Of a stretch of 64,000 bases of DNA, positions 1 to 7,102 are shown one piece after another (the stretch's first letter is position 1; the number at the start of each line of letters is the position of its first letter). The DNA is from Arthrobacter sp. EM1 (GTDB taxonomy: Bacteria > Actinomycetota > Actinomycetes > Actinomycetales > Micrococcaceae): assembly GCF_029964055.1 (NCBI RefSeq), contig NZ_CP124836.1, positions 2,976,001 through 3,040,000 on the forward strand, written 5' to 3'. The notes under the pieces are model-generated. The model worked only from the letters and a program-made list of their open reading frames with translations. It had not been told where the DNA came from and made no database searches. The translations under genes were made by a program, and so were the position numbers.

Positions 1-6
1 ACGCCT

Positions 7-675
7 TCAGCCAGGACTCTGCGTGGCCCGTTGCGGAGGCCGGCCCCGGTCATCCGGGATCATCGACCACATGGTCGCCATCCGTTCCGCCCCTTCGGGG
101 ACCTGGTCCGGGTCCTCAAGCTCATAGTCGCGCAGCAGCTGAAAAAGCCGGCTGTTAAGCTCCGCACGCTGGTCAGTCGTCAGGTAGAGCAGATTGCTGG
201 CCAGCACCACCGAAGAGGCTCCGTCCACGGGGTCGCCGCGCCGGCGCTGCTCGTCCCGGGTGCCGGCATAGGCCTTAACCCGACGTCGGTAAGCGTCCAG
301 TTCAAGGTCCAGCACGGCGAACTCGGGGCTCGCTACTCCGCCGCCTGAATTGATGGTGAAGTCGGTCCCCGCGGCTTGCCAGCGGCGCTCACGCGCATCG
401 CCGGCGGTGGCGGCGGGCACCACAATCCCCCATTTCTGCAGGGCACGCAGGTGGTAGCTCATCGCGCTCGGCGTGAGCCCCGTCTGGGCGGCGAGTTCCG
501 TGGCCGTCCGGCTGACCTGGGTTGCATACAGTTCGGAAATGACCTCCAGCCGGGCCGCATGGGCCAGCGCCCGGATCGCCTTCGGGTCGGTGATCTCGAC
601 GTTCTTCTCCGGGCGTTGCCGGCGCGTTGTGCCCGCAGGGACCGGTGAGTCAGCAATGGGGGTTTCTGCATTCAC
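7..675 (-). CDS. ArsR-like winged-helix transcriptional regulator
   Basis: 222 aa. Residues about 30-100 form a winged helix-turn-helix of the ArsR/SmtB type (ALAHAARLEVISEL, then TGLTPSAMSYHLRALQKWG as the recognition helix). The C-terminal half is charged and resembles an effector or dimerisation region rather than a metal-binding one; I see no clustered cysteines. The ATG is preceded by GGAG a few bases upstream. It is divergent from the MFS exporter across a 78-bp gap, so control of that exporter is the natural inference. The effector is unknown. Confidence 0.8.
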   Translation of the reverse strand: MNAETPIADSPVPAGTTRRQRPEKNVEITDPKAIRALAHAARLEVISELYATQVSRTATELAAQTGLTPSAMSYHLRALQKWGIVVPAATAGDARERRWQAAGTDFTINSGGGVASPEFAVLDLELDAYRRRVKAYAGTRDEQRRRGDPVDGASSVVLASNLLYLTTDQRAELNSRLFQLLRDYELEDPDQVPEGAERMATMWSMIPDDRGRPPQRATQSPG

Positions 676-717
676 TCCACCAGTCTACCGAGCACGGCCA
701 AACTATGAAAGAAATGC

Positions 718-746
718 TTGACATGCTAATCCCCCGCGGGTATTTT
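718..746 (+). promoter_or_regulatory. sigma-70-type promoter of the MFS gene, probably leaderless
   Basis: A consensus -35 TTGACA (718-723), a 17-bp spacer and a -10 TATTTT (741-746) lie directly before the ATG at 754. A start site 7-8 bases after the -10 falls on or next to the initiation codon. No Shine-Dalgarno sequence precedes that ATG, which fits a leaderless mRNA, common in actinobacteria. Confidence 0.65.
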
Positions 747-753
747 TCTATTA

Positions 754-2193
754 ATGAAACAGGCCCTTCAGACCCCGCCGGGTGCATCCCGTGCTGCGCA
801 GCCGCTCTGGCGGAACCGCGATTTCGTCCTTGCCAGCGGCTCCCGCTTTGTCGCCACGGCCGGCGCGGGCGCCGTCATCATCAGCGTGATGCTGCACCTG
901 CAGAACCTGGCCGCGACCGGCCAGACCGCCGTGGCAGGGCCCTGGCTGGTGGCAGCCTACCTGTTCTGCTCCGCGCTCCCGCTGGCGCTGCTCGCCCCGT
1001 GGGCCGGCCGGTTGGCGGACACGCGTGATTCCCGGACGTTGGCGACGGCGTCCGCCGTGGTCAGTGCCGCGGCTGTCGCCGGCATGGGGCTGAGCCTGCA
1101 GTACGTGGAAAATTACCTTCCGGCCCTCTTCGCGATGACCTTCCTCCTCGACGCCGCGCAGGCTGTGGCCGGCCCTACCTGGCAGGCCCTGCTGCCCCGG
1201 CTCGTCGGTGAAGACCGGACCCCCCGGGCTCTGGGCACCATGCAGGCAACCATTATGATCGCCAGCATGGCGGGACCGGCAACGGGAGGCCTGCTCAGCG
1301 GCTGGGGCGGATCCGGCCTCGTCTTTGCCGTGGCCAGCGGGTGCTACCTGGCGATGGCCGCCGGCGCCCTGCTCATCCGGACGCGCCGGGGCACGGCCGC
1401 CGAGCGGGCGGGCAAGACGAACCCCGCTTTGCTGGACGGCCTGCGCCGAATCCGGCGGGACGGCCTGGTCTGGTCCCTGATCCTGGGTGTGCTGTTCTTC
1501 ATTGCGGTCGGTGAGGCGACCAATGTCCTTGAAGTGTTTCTCGCCCGTGACGAGTTCGGCGCCACCGAAACGCAGTACGGGCTGCTGGTCGCGTTCTTCG
1601 GACTCGGGATGGCCTCCGGGGCGGTGCTTGCCAGCCGCATCAAGACCGCCGCAACCCGCCTGCGCGCACTGCTGGTCTCGATGGCCCTGACCTCCGCCTT
1701 CCTGGGAATCATGGCGCTGGTGCCCAGCCTGGAACTGCTTTTTGCCGCCTACACCGCGATGGGGGCGGCCTGTGGTGCGCTGAACGCGTGTTTCGGGGCG
1801 ATTGTGATCCTGCGGGTCGCCGAAAGCGGCCGGGGCCAGGCGATGGCGGTCATCGGCGGACTGACCCGGGCCGTCTCCATCGGGGCGCTGGCGCTGGGCG
1901 GGCTGCTCGGCGCGTTGTTCCCCATCCGGGCGAGCTTCCTCGTCGCCGGCGCCTGCGGGGTGCTGGCCGGGCTGGCAGTCGCCGCATATGTCTTGCCGCG
2001 CTTCGGCAGCGACGCCGCGCCAATCGCTCCGGCCGCGTCAGGCCGGAAGCAGGAAGCCGTCCCGGACCAGATTCGCCACTTCGGCGCGGAGCCCGGCGTC
2101 GAAGGCCCGGCTGTCCCACCCCTCGCCGCCGCCAAGCAGCGCCTCAAGGGCGCCGATGATCTGGCTGACGGACAGATCCCCGTCGCAGGCTGA
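754..2193 (+). CDS. MFS transporter (EntS-like drug/siderophore exporter family)
   Basis: 479 aa with about 12 hydrophobic segments between residues 20 and 420, in the pattern of EntS/MFS_3 type proton-driven exporters. The cytoplasmic loop 2-3 motif reads WAGRLADTRDSRT. After the last membrane segment there is an unusual hydrophilic tail of roughly 50 residues. That tail is encoded antisense to the 3' end of the convergent methyltransferase gene, giving a 156-bp 3' overlap. The divergent regulator upstream probably controls it. The substrate cannot be told from sequence. Confidence 0.85.
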   Translation: MKQALQTPPGASRAAQPLWRNRDFVLASGSRFVATAGAGAVIISVMLHLQNLAATGQTAVAGPWLVAAYLFCSALPLALLAPWAGRLADTRDSRTLATASAVVSAAAVAGMGLSLQYVENYLPALFAMTFLLDAAQAVAGPTWQALLPRLVGEDRTPRALGTMQATIMIASMAGPATGGLLSGWGGSGLVFAVASGCYLAMAAGALLIRTRRGTAAERAGKTNPALLDGLRRIRRDGLVWSLILGVLFFIAVGEATNVLEVFLARDEFGATETQYGLLVAFFGLGMASGAVLASRIKTAATRLRALLVSMALTSAFLGIMALVPSLELLFAAYTAMGAACGALNACFGAIVILRVAESGRGQAMAVIGGLTRAVSIGALALGGLLGALFPIRASFLVAGACGVLAGLAVAAYVLPRFGSDAAPIAPAASGRKQEAVPDQIRHFGAEPGVEGPAVPPLAAAKQRLKGADDLADGQIPVAG

Positions 2194-3672
2194 GACAAAA
2201 CCGGCGAGCTCGGTGCTGAGCAGGTTGGTGCGGCGCAAGCCGGCACCCTGGCGCAGCAGGATCACGCCGGGGTGTTCGGCGCCGGGGCGCTGGTGCCGCT
2301 CCTCGGTAACGTCCTCCGCCACCAACAGGTGCGTGGCGGCCAACTCGTGGGCCGCCAGCCAGTCTGCGCGTTCCACGGCCGCACCGAGGTACGGACCAAC
2401 GGGCTGCTCAATCGGATAGGTGATCTCCTCGAAGCGCCTCAGTACCGGGGAACCTCCGGCGGGGCGCCGCAGCCAGATCATGCCGAAACCGATGGCATCA
2501 ACGTCGCGGGCAGCGAAGTCGTTAAGGTAGGCGGCGTAGGAATCCTGGTAGAGCAGCCGGTCACGCGCCGAGGAGGCGTCCTGCAGCCAGGTTTCTGCGT
2601 ACTGTTCCGGGCTGACCTGCTCACGCTGGATGAACCAGACGTCCGCATCCGGTCCGGCCCAGCCCTGCGGCCGTTCGGCCCACTCGGCCCCGGCCGGGAT
2701 TTCCCAGTTTCCCAGCAACTGGGCCGTCCCGCCGGGCGTCAGGACCGACGGAAGGTCCCGGACCAGCCCGGCGACGATGTCATCGCCCGGCAGGCCGCCG
2801 TCGCGATAGGTGAACTGGTCTGCGGCGGCCTCCCCCGAGCTTCGCGGCGTGATCACAAACGGCGGGTTGGAGACCACCAGCTCAAACTCCTCGCCCGCCA
2901 CCGGATCGAGCAGCGAGCCCTGGCGCAGGCTCACCCGGGCTTCCAGGTCGAGGGGGTCAAGGTGCAGCCCACCGGCGTTGAGCAGCAGGTTGAAGCGGGT
3001 GAAGGCAAGGGCCCGTGCGGAAATGTCGGTAGCAGTCACGTGGTCGGCGTGGTGCAGCAAGTGGAACGTCTGGATACCGCAGCCGGTCCCGAGGTCCAGG
3101 GCCCGGGCCACATGCCGCCGGGCGGTAACCTGCACGAGGGTAGTGGATGCCTGCCCGATTCCGAGCACATGGTCGCGGCGGAGCACACCGGGTTGCTGGT
3201 GGGCGGCGAGGTCGCTGGCCACCCAGAGCTCCGCCCCGCCGCGGCCATCGGAGTCCTCGCCCGGGGTTCCGTCCCAGCCGTACGGCCGGAGATCGACTTT
3301 CGCCCGTATCAGGCCACCCTCGGAAGGCTCCACGAGACCGAGCTCCAGCAGGCCTGCTGTGCGGATGCCGGGCAGCGCGGCATCGAGTGTGGCACCGGTC
3401 TGCGGTTCGGCCAGCAGCCAGAACCGGACGACGGCGGCGAGTGCCCCCGTCGTTCCCTCCCCCGAGCGGGCCTTTTCCGTGCTGATCAGCGCCGGAACGA
3501 GTTGGTCACGGCTTAGGGCGCCGTGCGCTGCGGCGCCGAGAAGTTCTGCCACGCCGTCAACGGTGTAGCCGATGCGGCGCAGGTCCGCGGCCAGCGAATC
3601 GAGCAGGCCGGGCAGATCGCTGCGCGGGGCGTCGGGGGTGGTGCCGGCCGTGAAGTGCGTTGAAGGAGTCAC
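2038..3672 (-). CDS. Class I SAM-dependent methyltransferase (DUF7059 + HemK/RlmG-like catalytic domain)
   Basis: 544 aa. The N-terminal 180 residues match the DUF7059-type region seen in actinobacterial methyltransferases. Motif I (ALDLGTGCGIQ, 191-201) binds S-adenosylmethionine, and NPPF at 269-272 is the catalytic motif of N6-adenine/N5-glutamine type enzymes. The target is probably rRNA or protein, which is inference. About 140 extra residues follow the catalytic domain. Its 3' end overlaps the convergent MFS gene by 156 bp. The start lies 35 bp from the stop of the merR-type gene upstream in the same direction. Confidence 0.8.
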   Translation of the reverse strand: MTPSTHFTAGTTPDAPRSDLPGLLDSLAADLRRIGYTVDGVAELLGAAAHGALSRDQLVPALISTEKARSGEGTTGALAAVVRFWLLAEPQTGATLDAALPGIRTAGLLELGLVEPSEGGLIRAKVDLRPYGWDGTPGEDSDGRGGAELWVASDLAAHQQPGVLRRDHVLGIGQASTTLVQVTARRHVARALDLGTGCGIQTFHLLHHADHVTATDISARALAFTRFNLLLNAGGLHLDPLDLEARVSLRQGSLLDPVAGEEFELVVSNPPFVITPRSSGEAAADQFTYRDGGLPGDDIVAGLVRDLPSVLTPGGTAQLLGNWEIPAGAEWAERPQGWAGPDADVWFIQREQVSPEQYAETWLQDASSARDRLLYQDSYAAYLNDFAARDVDAIGFGMIWLRRPAGGSPVLRRFEEITYPIEQPVGPYLGAAVERADWLAAHELAATHLLVAEDVTEERHQRPGAEHPGVILLRQGAGLRRTNLLSTELAGFVSACDGDLSVSQIIGALEALLGGGEGWDSRAFDAGLRAEVANLVRDGFLLPA

Positions 3673-3707
3673 CGGACAAGTTTAGTCCCGGCCCGGCGGT
3701 GTCTATC

Positions 3708-4559
3708 CTAGAAGTGTTTGCCGGCGTGGATGCGGAGGGCGTCACGGACAAAGGATGCCCCCGCTTCGCCGCCGTAATTCGCGGCGAAGCGGGGATCGGC
3801 AACGTACATCTCGGCCAGACCGGTGACGTAGCCTTTGACGTCGCCGCCGCCGCCGCCGGCGGACGGTGCTGCGGGTGTTCCGGGTGCTGCGGGTGCTGCG
3901 GGTGTTCCGGGTGCTGCGGGTGCTGCGGGTGTTCCGGGTGCTGCGGGTGCTGCGGGTGTTCCGGGAATGCCGACAAGCCATTCGACCTGTCGGCGGGCCA
4001 GCTCCTGCGCCTCGCTGCCGTCGGCCGGGATACCCGACTCCGCTGCCGCAATCCAGTCGTTGCCCAACTGCCGGGAATGCTGCTTCCAGGCGTCTTTCTC
4101 GGCCTGGCTCATCCCCCGCCACCAGGCGTCACTCGTCGCGTACGTCTCCGCGCCCCAGCGCTGCTCCACCTCATCCTGGAACTTGGTGTGGTCAAAACCG
4201 TCAAACATCGTCGCTGCCATAATCTCTCCTCCTGCTTTCAGCTCTGCAATCGTGCGCCGGACCGAGCTGATCTGGCGGGCCAGCCTCTGCTGTTCCTGCC
4301 GCAGCCAGTCCAGGTGCCGGTCGAGCGCCTTTTCGGCATCGGGCTCGTGGCCGGGGACCTCGGCGATGGCCGGAAGCCCAAGCCCGAGGTCCCGCAGCAA
4401 CAGGATCCGCCGCAGCCGGAGCAGGGAAGCCTGGTCGTAGAACCGGTAGCCGTTGTTACCCGTCCTGCTGGGTTTAAGCAGTCCGAGGTCGTCATAGTGA
4501 CGCAGCGTCCGACTGGTGGTCCCGGCGATCCTGGCGATGTGCTGCACGGACCATTCCAT
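3708..4559 (-). CDS. MerR-family regulator with interrupted TipAS effector domain
   Basis: 283 aa. Residues 1-70 are a MerR winged helix (VQHIARIAGTTSRTLRHYDD, then a wing). Residues 75-110 form the dimerisation coiled coil. The rest resembles TipAS, the thiopeptide/multidrug recognition domain of TipA. Residues 197-239 are a GTPAAPAAP repeat followed by a Ser-Gly run inserted inside that domain; homologous TipAS domains have a short flexible loop. The gene is preceded by a MerR-type promoter with a dyad (see 4604-4634), so autoregulation on ligand binding is likely. The ligand is unknown. Confidence 0.85.
   Translation of the reverse strand: MEWSVQHIARIAGTTSRTLRHYDDLGLLKPSRTGNNGYRFYDQASLLRLRRILLLRDLGLGLPAIAEVPGHEPDAEKALDRHLDWLRQEQQRLARQISSVRRTIAELKAGGEIMAATMFDGFDHTKFQDEVEQRWGAETYATSDAWWRGMSQAEKDAWKQHSRQLGNDWIAAAESGIPADGSEAQELARRQVEWLVGIPGTPAAPAAPGTPAAPAAPGTPAAPAAPGTPAAPSAGGGGGDVKGYVTGLAEMYVADPRFAANYGGEAGASFVRDALRIHAGKHF
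3865..3965 (-). repeat. 27-bp in-frame tandem repeat in the TipAS-like gene
   Basis: Period 27 bp, nearly four copies; GTGTTCC recurs exactly at 3875, 3902, 3929 and 3956. On the coding strand each copy encodes GTPAAPAAP. The unit length keeps frame, so copy-number change would alter linker length without disrupting the protein. Confidence 0.95.
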
Positions 4560-4603
4560 CTGGCTGACCCTTGGGCTGCAGCCGCTTCCGGGCCGTTCCT
4601 TCG

Positions 4604-4634
4604 ATGTTAGAGGTTGACGTTACGTCAACGTCAA
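4604..4634 (-). promoter_or_regulatory. MerR-type promoter/operator of the TipA-like gene
   Basis: On the minus strand: -35 TTGACG (4634-4629), a 19-bp spacer, and -10 TAACAT (4609-4604). The perfect dyad GTTGACG-TTA-CGTCAAC (4613-4629) fills the spacer. A 19-bp spacer holding the dyad is the hallmark of MerR-activated promoters, where the regulator untwists DNA to align the hexamers. The predicted start is near 4597, giving a short leader before the ATG at 4559. Confidence 0.8.
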
Positions 4635-4722
4635 GCCCTGTGTGCTGCGGCGGGCCAAGCGCTGGCGGCCACCGGGTCGATGCGGAATCCGGTGCCGGCG
4701 TCAACGGCGGTAAGTTTGAGGA

Positions 4723-5205
4723 ATGTTCCTTCATATTCCTGGCCTCCGGCGTTCCCTGACCCGCGTGCGGCCCGCCCGATCCCTTCGGCGTGGTGCCCTC
4801 AGCGCCGCGGCAGGTGCCGCCGTCGTCCTGGCCGCGACAGCATGTTCCGCAGCGGGCTCCGTCGAATCAACCGACGTGACCGCCTGGAAGGCCACGGCCC
4901 TTCCCGCTGCTGGCGGAATTGTGCTCGACGACGCCGGGAAAATCCTCAAGCGGGATCCGATCGTCAAATCCGCCACCGGGATCGGCGCGGGAAACTACGT
5001 GCTGACCATAAGCTGCGACGGCGGCGGCAAGGCCTTCTTCGAAGTCTCCCTGGACGGCGCCAGGCTGACCGAGGCCGGGGCCGCCTGCAACGGCAGCCGC
5101 GAGACGTCACGGATCAAAGTCCCGGCCGCCGGAACGGTGCAGATCAGCACGTCCAGCGTCGACGCTCCGCTCCTTTACGCCTACCAGCTGACACCCGCGC
5201 CGTAG
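4723..5205 (+). CDS. Putative lipoprotein of unknown function
   Basis: 160 aa. A basic N-terminus and hydrophobic stretch end in the lipobox LAATAC, so Cys about residue 43 should be lipidated after Sec export, leaving a roughly 118-residue extracytoplasmic domain. I do not recognise the domain; it looks beta-rich and contains two further cysteines (SCDGGG, AACNGS). The ATG at 4723 has GAGG almost touching it, so an in-frame GTG about 14 codons downstream is a possible alternative start. It lies divergent from the MerR-type gene and ends 39 bp from the end of the convergent trhO. Confidence 0.65.
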   Translation: MFLHIPGLRRSLTRVRPARSLRRGALSAAAGAAVVLAATACSAAGSVESTDVTAWKATALPAAGGIVLDDAGKILKRDPIVKSATGIGAGNYVLTISCDGGGKAFFEVSLDGARLTEAGAACNGSRETSRIKVPAAGTVQISTSSVDAPLLYAYQLTPAP

Positions 5206-5244
5206 CGGCAGGACCCGGCGGGTCTGGTATGCGGAGCGCGGGAT

Positions 5245-6138
5245 TTAGGCCGCGCAGCCGTCCGGACACCGGAGCGTTGCAGGGCTGGCAGCGCACTCCG
5301 CGCAATACAGCGTCAACGTGCGGCAGGCCGCGTTGGAGCAGTTCTCAAACTTGCTCGTCGGCGCCGCACAGCGGACGCATTCGCCGATGGTCTTGGCCTC
5401 GGCACTGAATTCAAGGTGCATACGCTTATCGAACACGTAAAGGGACCCCTCCCAGAGGCCTTCGTCCTTGAACGTTTCGCCGTATCGGACAATCCCGCCG
5501 TCGAGCTGGTAGACCTCTGTGAAACCACGGTTCACCATCAGGCTGGAGAGGACTTCGCAGCGGATGCCGCCGGTGCAGTACGTGACCACGGGCTTGTCCT
5601 TAAGCCCGTCATACTTGCCCGAATCGAGTTCTTTGATGAAGTCGTGGGTAGTGGCCACATCCGGGACGACGGCGTTCTTGAATTTGCCGATCTGGGCTTC
5701 GAAACCGTTGCGGCCATCAAAAAAGACGACCTCCTCGCCGGCCTCCCGCCTCGATTCCACAAGCTCGTGCAGTTCCGCGGGTTTGAGGTGCGTGCCGCCG
5801 CCGACCACACCGCTGGCATCTACCCTGAGCTCCCCGGGCGCGCCGAAGGAGACAATCTCGTCGCGGACTCTGACGCTGAGCCGGGGGAAATCCGCGGCGC
5901 CGCCCTCGGACCATTTCACGTCGACGCCATGGAACCCCGGGTATTCGCGCGTGGTTTTAACGTATTGTTTGACCGCGCCGATCTCACCGCCAACGGTTGC
6001 GTTGATGCCGTCCTTGGAAAGGATGATGCGGCCCGTGAGCCCAAGTTTCTCGCAGAGGGCACGCTGCCAGAGCCGGACAGCCTCCGGGTCCGGGAGCGGG
6101 GTGAAGCCGTAAAAAAGCACAATTCTGTTCAGAGCCAC
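5245..6138 (-). CDS. trhO: tRNA uridine(34) hydroxylase (rhodanese family)
   Basis: 297 aa, usual length for TrhO/YceA. The family catalyses O2-dependent 5-hydroxylation of wobble U34 in tRNA, the first step toward cmo5U/mo5U. The rhodanese domain carries the active-site loop YCTGGIRCE with Cys188, and the UPF0176 N-terminal domain precedes it. The C-terminus adds a cysteine-rich segment (CVRC, CSNAAC, CAEC, CPDGC) able to bind zinc, as in many actinobacterial members. The stop sits 39 bp from the convergent lipoprotein stop. Confidence 0.92.
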   Translation of the reverse strand: MALNRIVLFYGFTPLPDPEAVRLWQRALCEKLGLTGRIILSKDGINATVGGEIGAVKQYVKTTREYPGFHGVDVKWSEGGAADFPRLSVRVRDEIVSFGAPGELRVDASGVVGGGTHLKPAELHELVESRREAGEEVVFFDGRNGFEAQIGKFKNAVVPDVATTHDFIKELDSGKYDGLKDKPVVTYCTGGIRCEVLSSLMVNRGFTEVYQLDGGIVRYGETFKDEGLWEGSLYVFDKRMHLEFSAEAKTIGECVRCAAPTSKFENCSNAACRTLTLYCAECAASPATLRCPDGCAA

Positions 6139-6352
6139 ATTTTAAGGGTACCGGCTGGGTCAGGCCCGGTGATCCGTCAGCCGTGCCAGCCGCTCCGCCG
6201 CAAGCTGGCCGCCCGTACCCGCCGTCCGGACACCGGTGCGTACCCGCCCCTTTCGTCCGACCGGTAACCCTGCCGGTCACAATTGGGTCAGCTGGACCGG
6301 TTCCCGGACCGGAACCCTGTTGCTTGCGGCAGGGCTGCAATACGCTCATCAC

Positions 6353-7045
6353 ATGAGTCTTGAGCGCATGGTTGAGGACACCACCCATCTGCTGGAAACC
6401 TGGGTGGCAGGCTGGGCTGGCTGCCGGGGTTACGAGACACGCAGAGAGGGCAGGTTTCCTGCAGCCTTCAGGGATGACACCACCACCGAGTGGGAATATT
6501 TCGCCCATGATCCCTCGGATCCGGAGTTTGCGCAGCTGGCCGCCGCCACGCTGGAAGTGCCCGCACGGATCCTGACCATTTTGAGCAATAACCCGGCGAA
6601 GTATACCAGTCTCGCGAAAGAACACGGCCTCAACGTCACATCAGCCTCGCAGAGCATGATGATCGTGGACATGGAGACCCAGGACGCCGAGGACCCATGG
6701 CTACCGGATGATGACCTTCGCTGGGTACCGTCCCGGGCTGACGGCGTCCACCATACTGTCGTCTATGCCGGTGATGAAGTGGCCGCGAGCGGGCGTCTGT
6801 TCGTTGTGGACCACACCGCAATCTTCGACAAGATCGTCACCAACCCTCGGTACCAGCGCCGGGGTCTTGGCAGCTTCATCATGCGGGCCCTGGCCGCCCA
6901 GGCTTTCGAACACGACGTGCAAACCGGATTGTTGCTCGCATCGCTGGACGGGCAGCAGTTGTACTCGCACCTCGGCTGGACGCCGGTCTGCCAGGTCCTG
7001 ATGCTGTCCGCCTCGGACGAAGGCGCCGACTTGTCGGTCGGCTGA
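6353..7045 (+). CDS. GNAT-family N-acetyltransferase
   Basis: 230 aa from the ATG at 6353. The longer frame from 6236 adds Arg/Pro-rich residues unlike a GNAT N-terminus. The acetyl-CoA pyrophosphate-binding motif A is visible as NPRYQRRGLGSFIMRAL around residues 165-185, followed by the typical beta5 and C-terminal strand (LYSHLGWTPVCQVLMLS). The N-terminal half is divergent from standard GNATs. The acceptor substrate cannot be inferred. The gene stands alone between convergent trhO and the helicase. Confidence 0.85.
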   Translation: MSLERMVEDTTHLLETWVAGWAGCRGYETRREGRFPAAFRDDTTTEWEYFAHDPSDPEFAQLAAATLEVPARILTILSNNPAKYTSLAKEHGLNVTSASQSMMIVDMETQDAEDPWLPDDDLRWVPSRADGVHHTVVYAGDEVAASGRLFVVDHTAIFDKIVTNPRYQRRGLGSFIMRALAAQAFEHDVQTGLLLASLDGQQLYSHLGWTPVCQVLMLSASDEGADLSVG

Positions 7046-7102
7046 AGCGCAGCTGAAGCGCCCGCGCCAAGCCGATTTGAGGCCGGGTGAAAGAATGGCT
7101 GA

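Noticed and set aside
2272..3516. 414-residue plus-strand frame opposite the methyltransferase
   Set aside because: The opposite strand has clear SAM motif I and NPPF; this frame has no recognisable motif.
3865..3965. Possible CRISPR or minisatellite RNA at the 27-bp repeat
   Set aside because: The units are contiguous without spacers and are in frame in a real protein.
3866..4222. Leu/Val/Arg heptad protein read on the plus strand through the 27-bp repeat
   Set aside because: The heptad pattern is produced by the repeat read in another frame; there is no start signal and the opposite gene is well supported.
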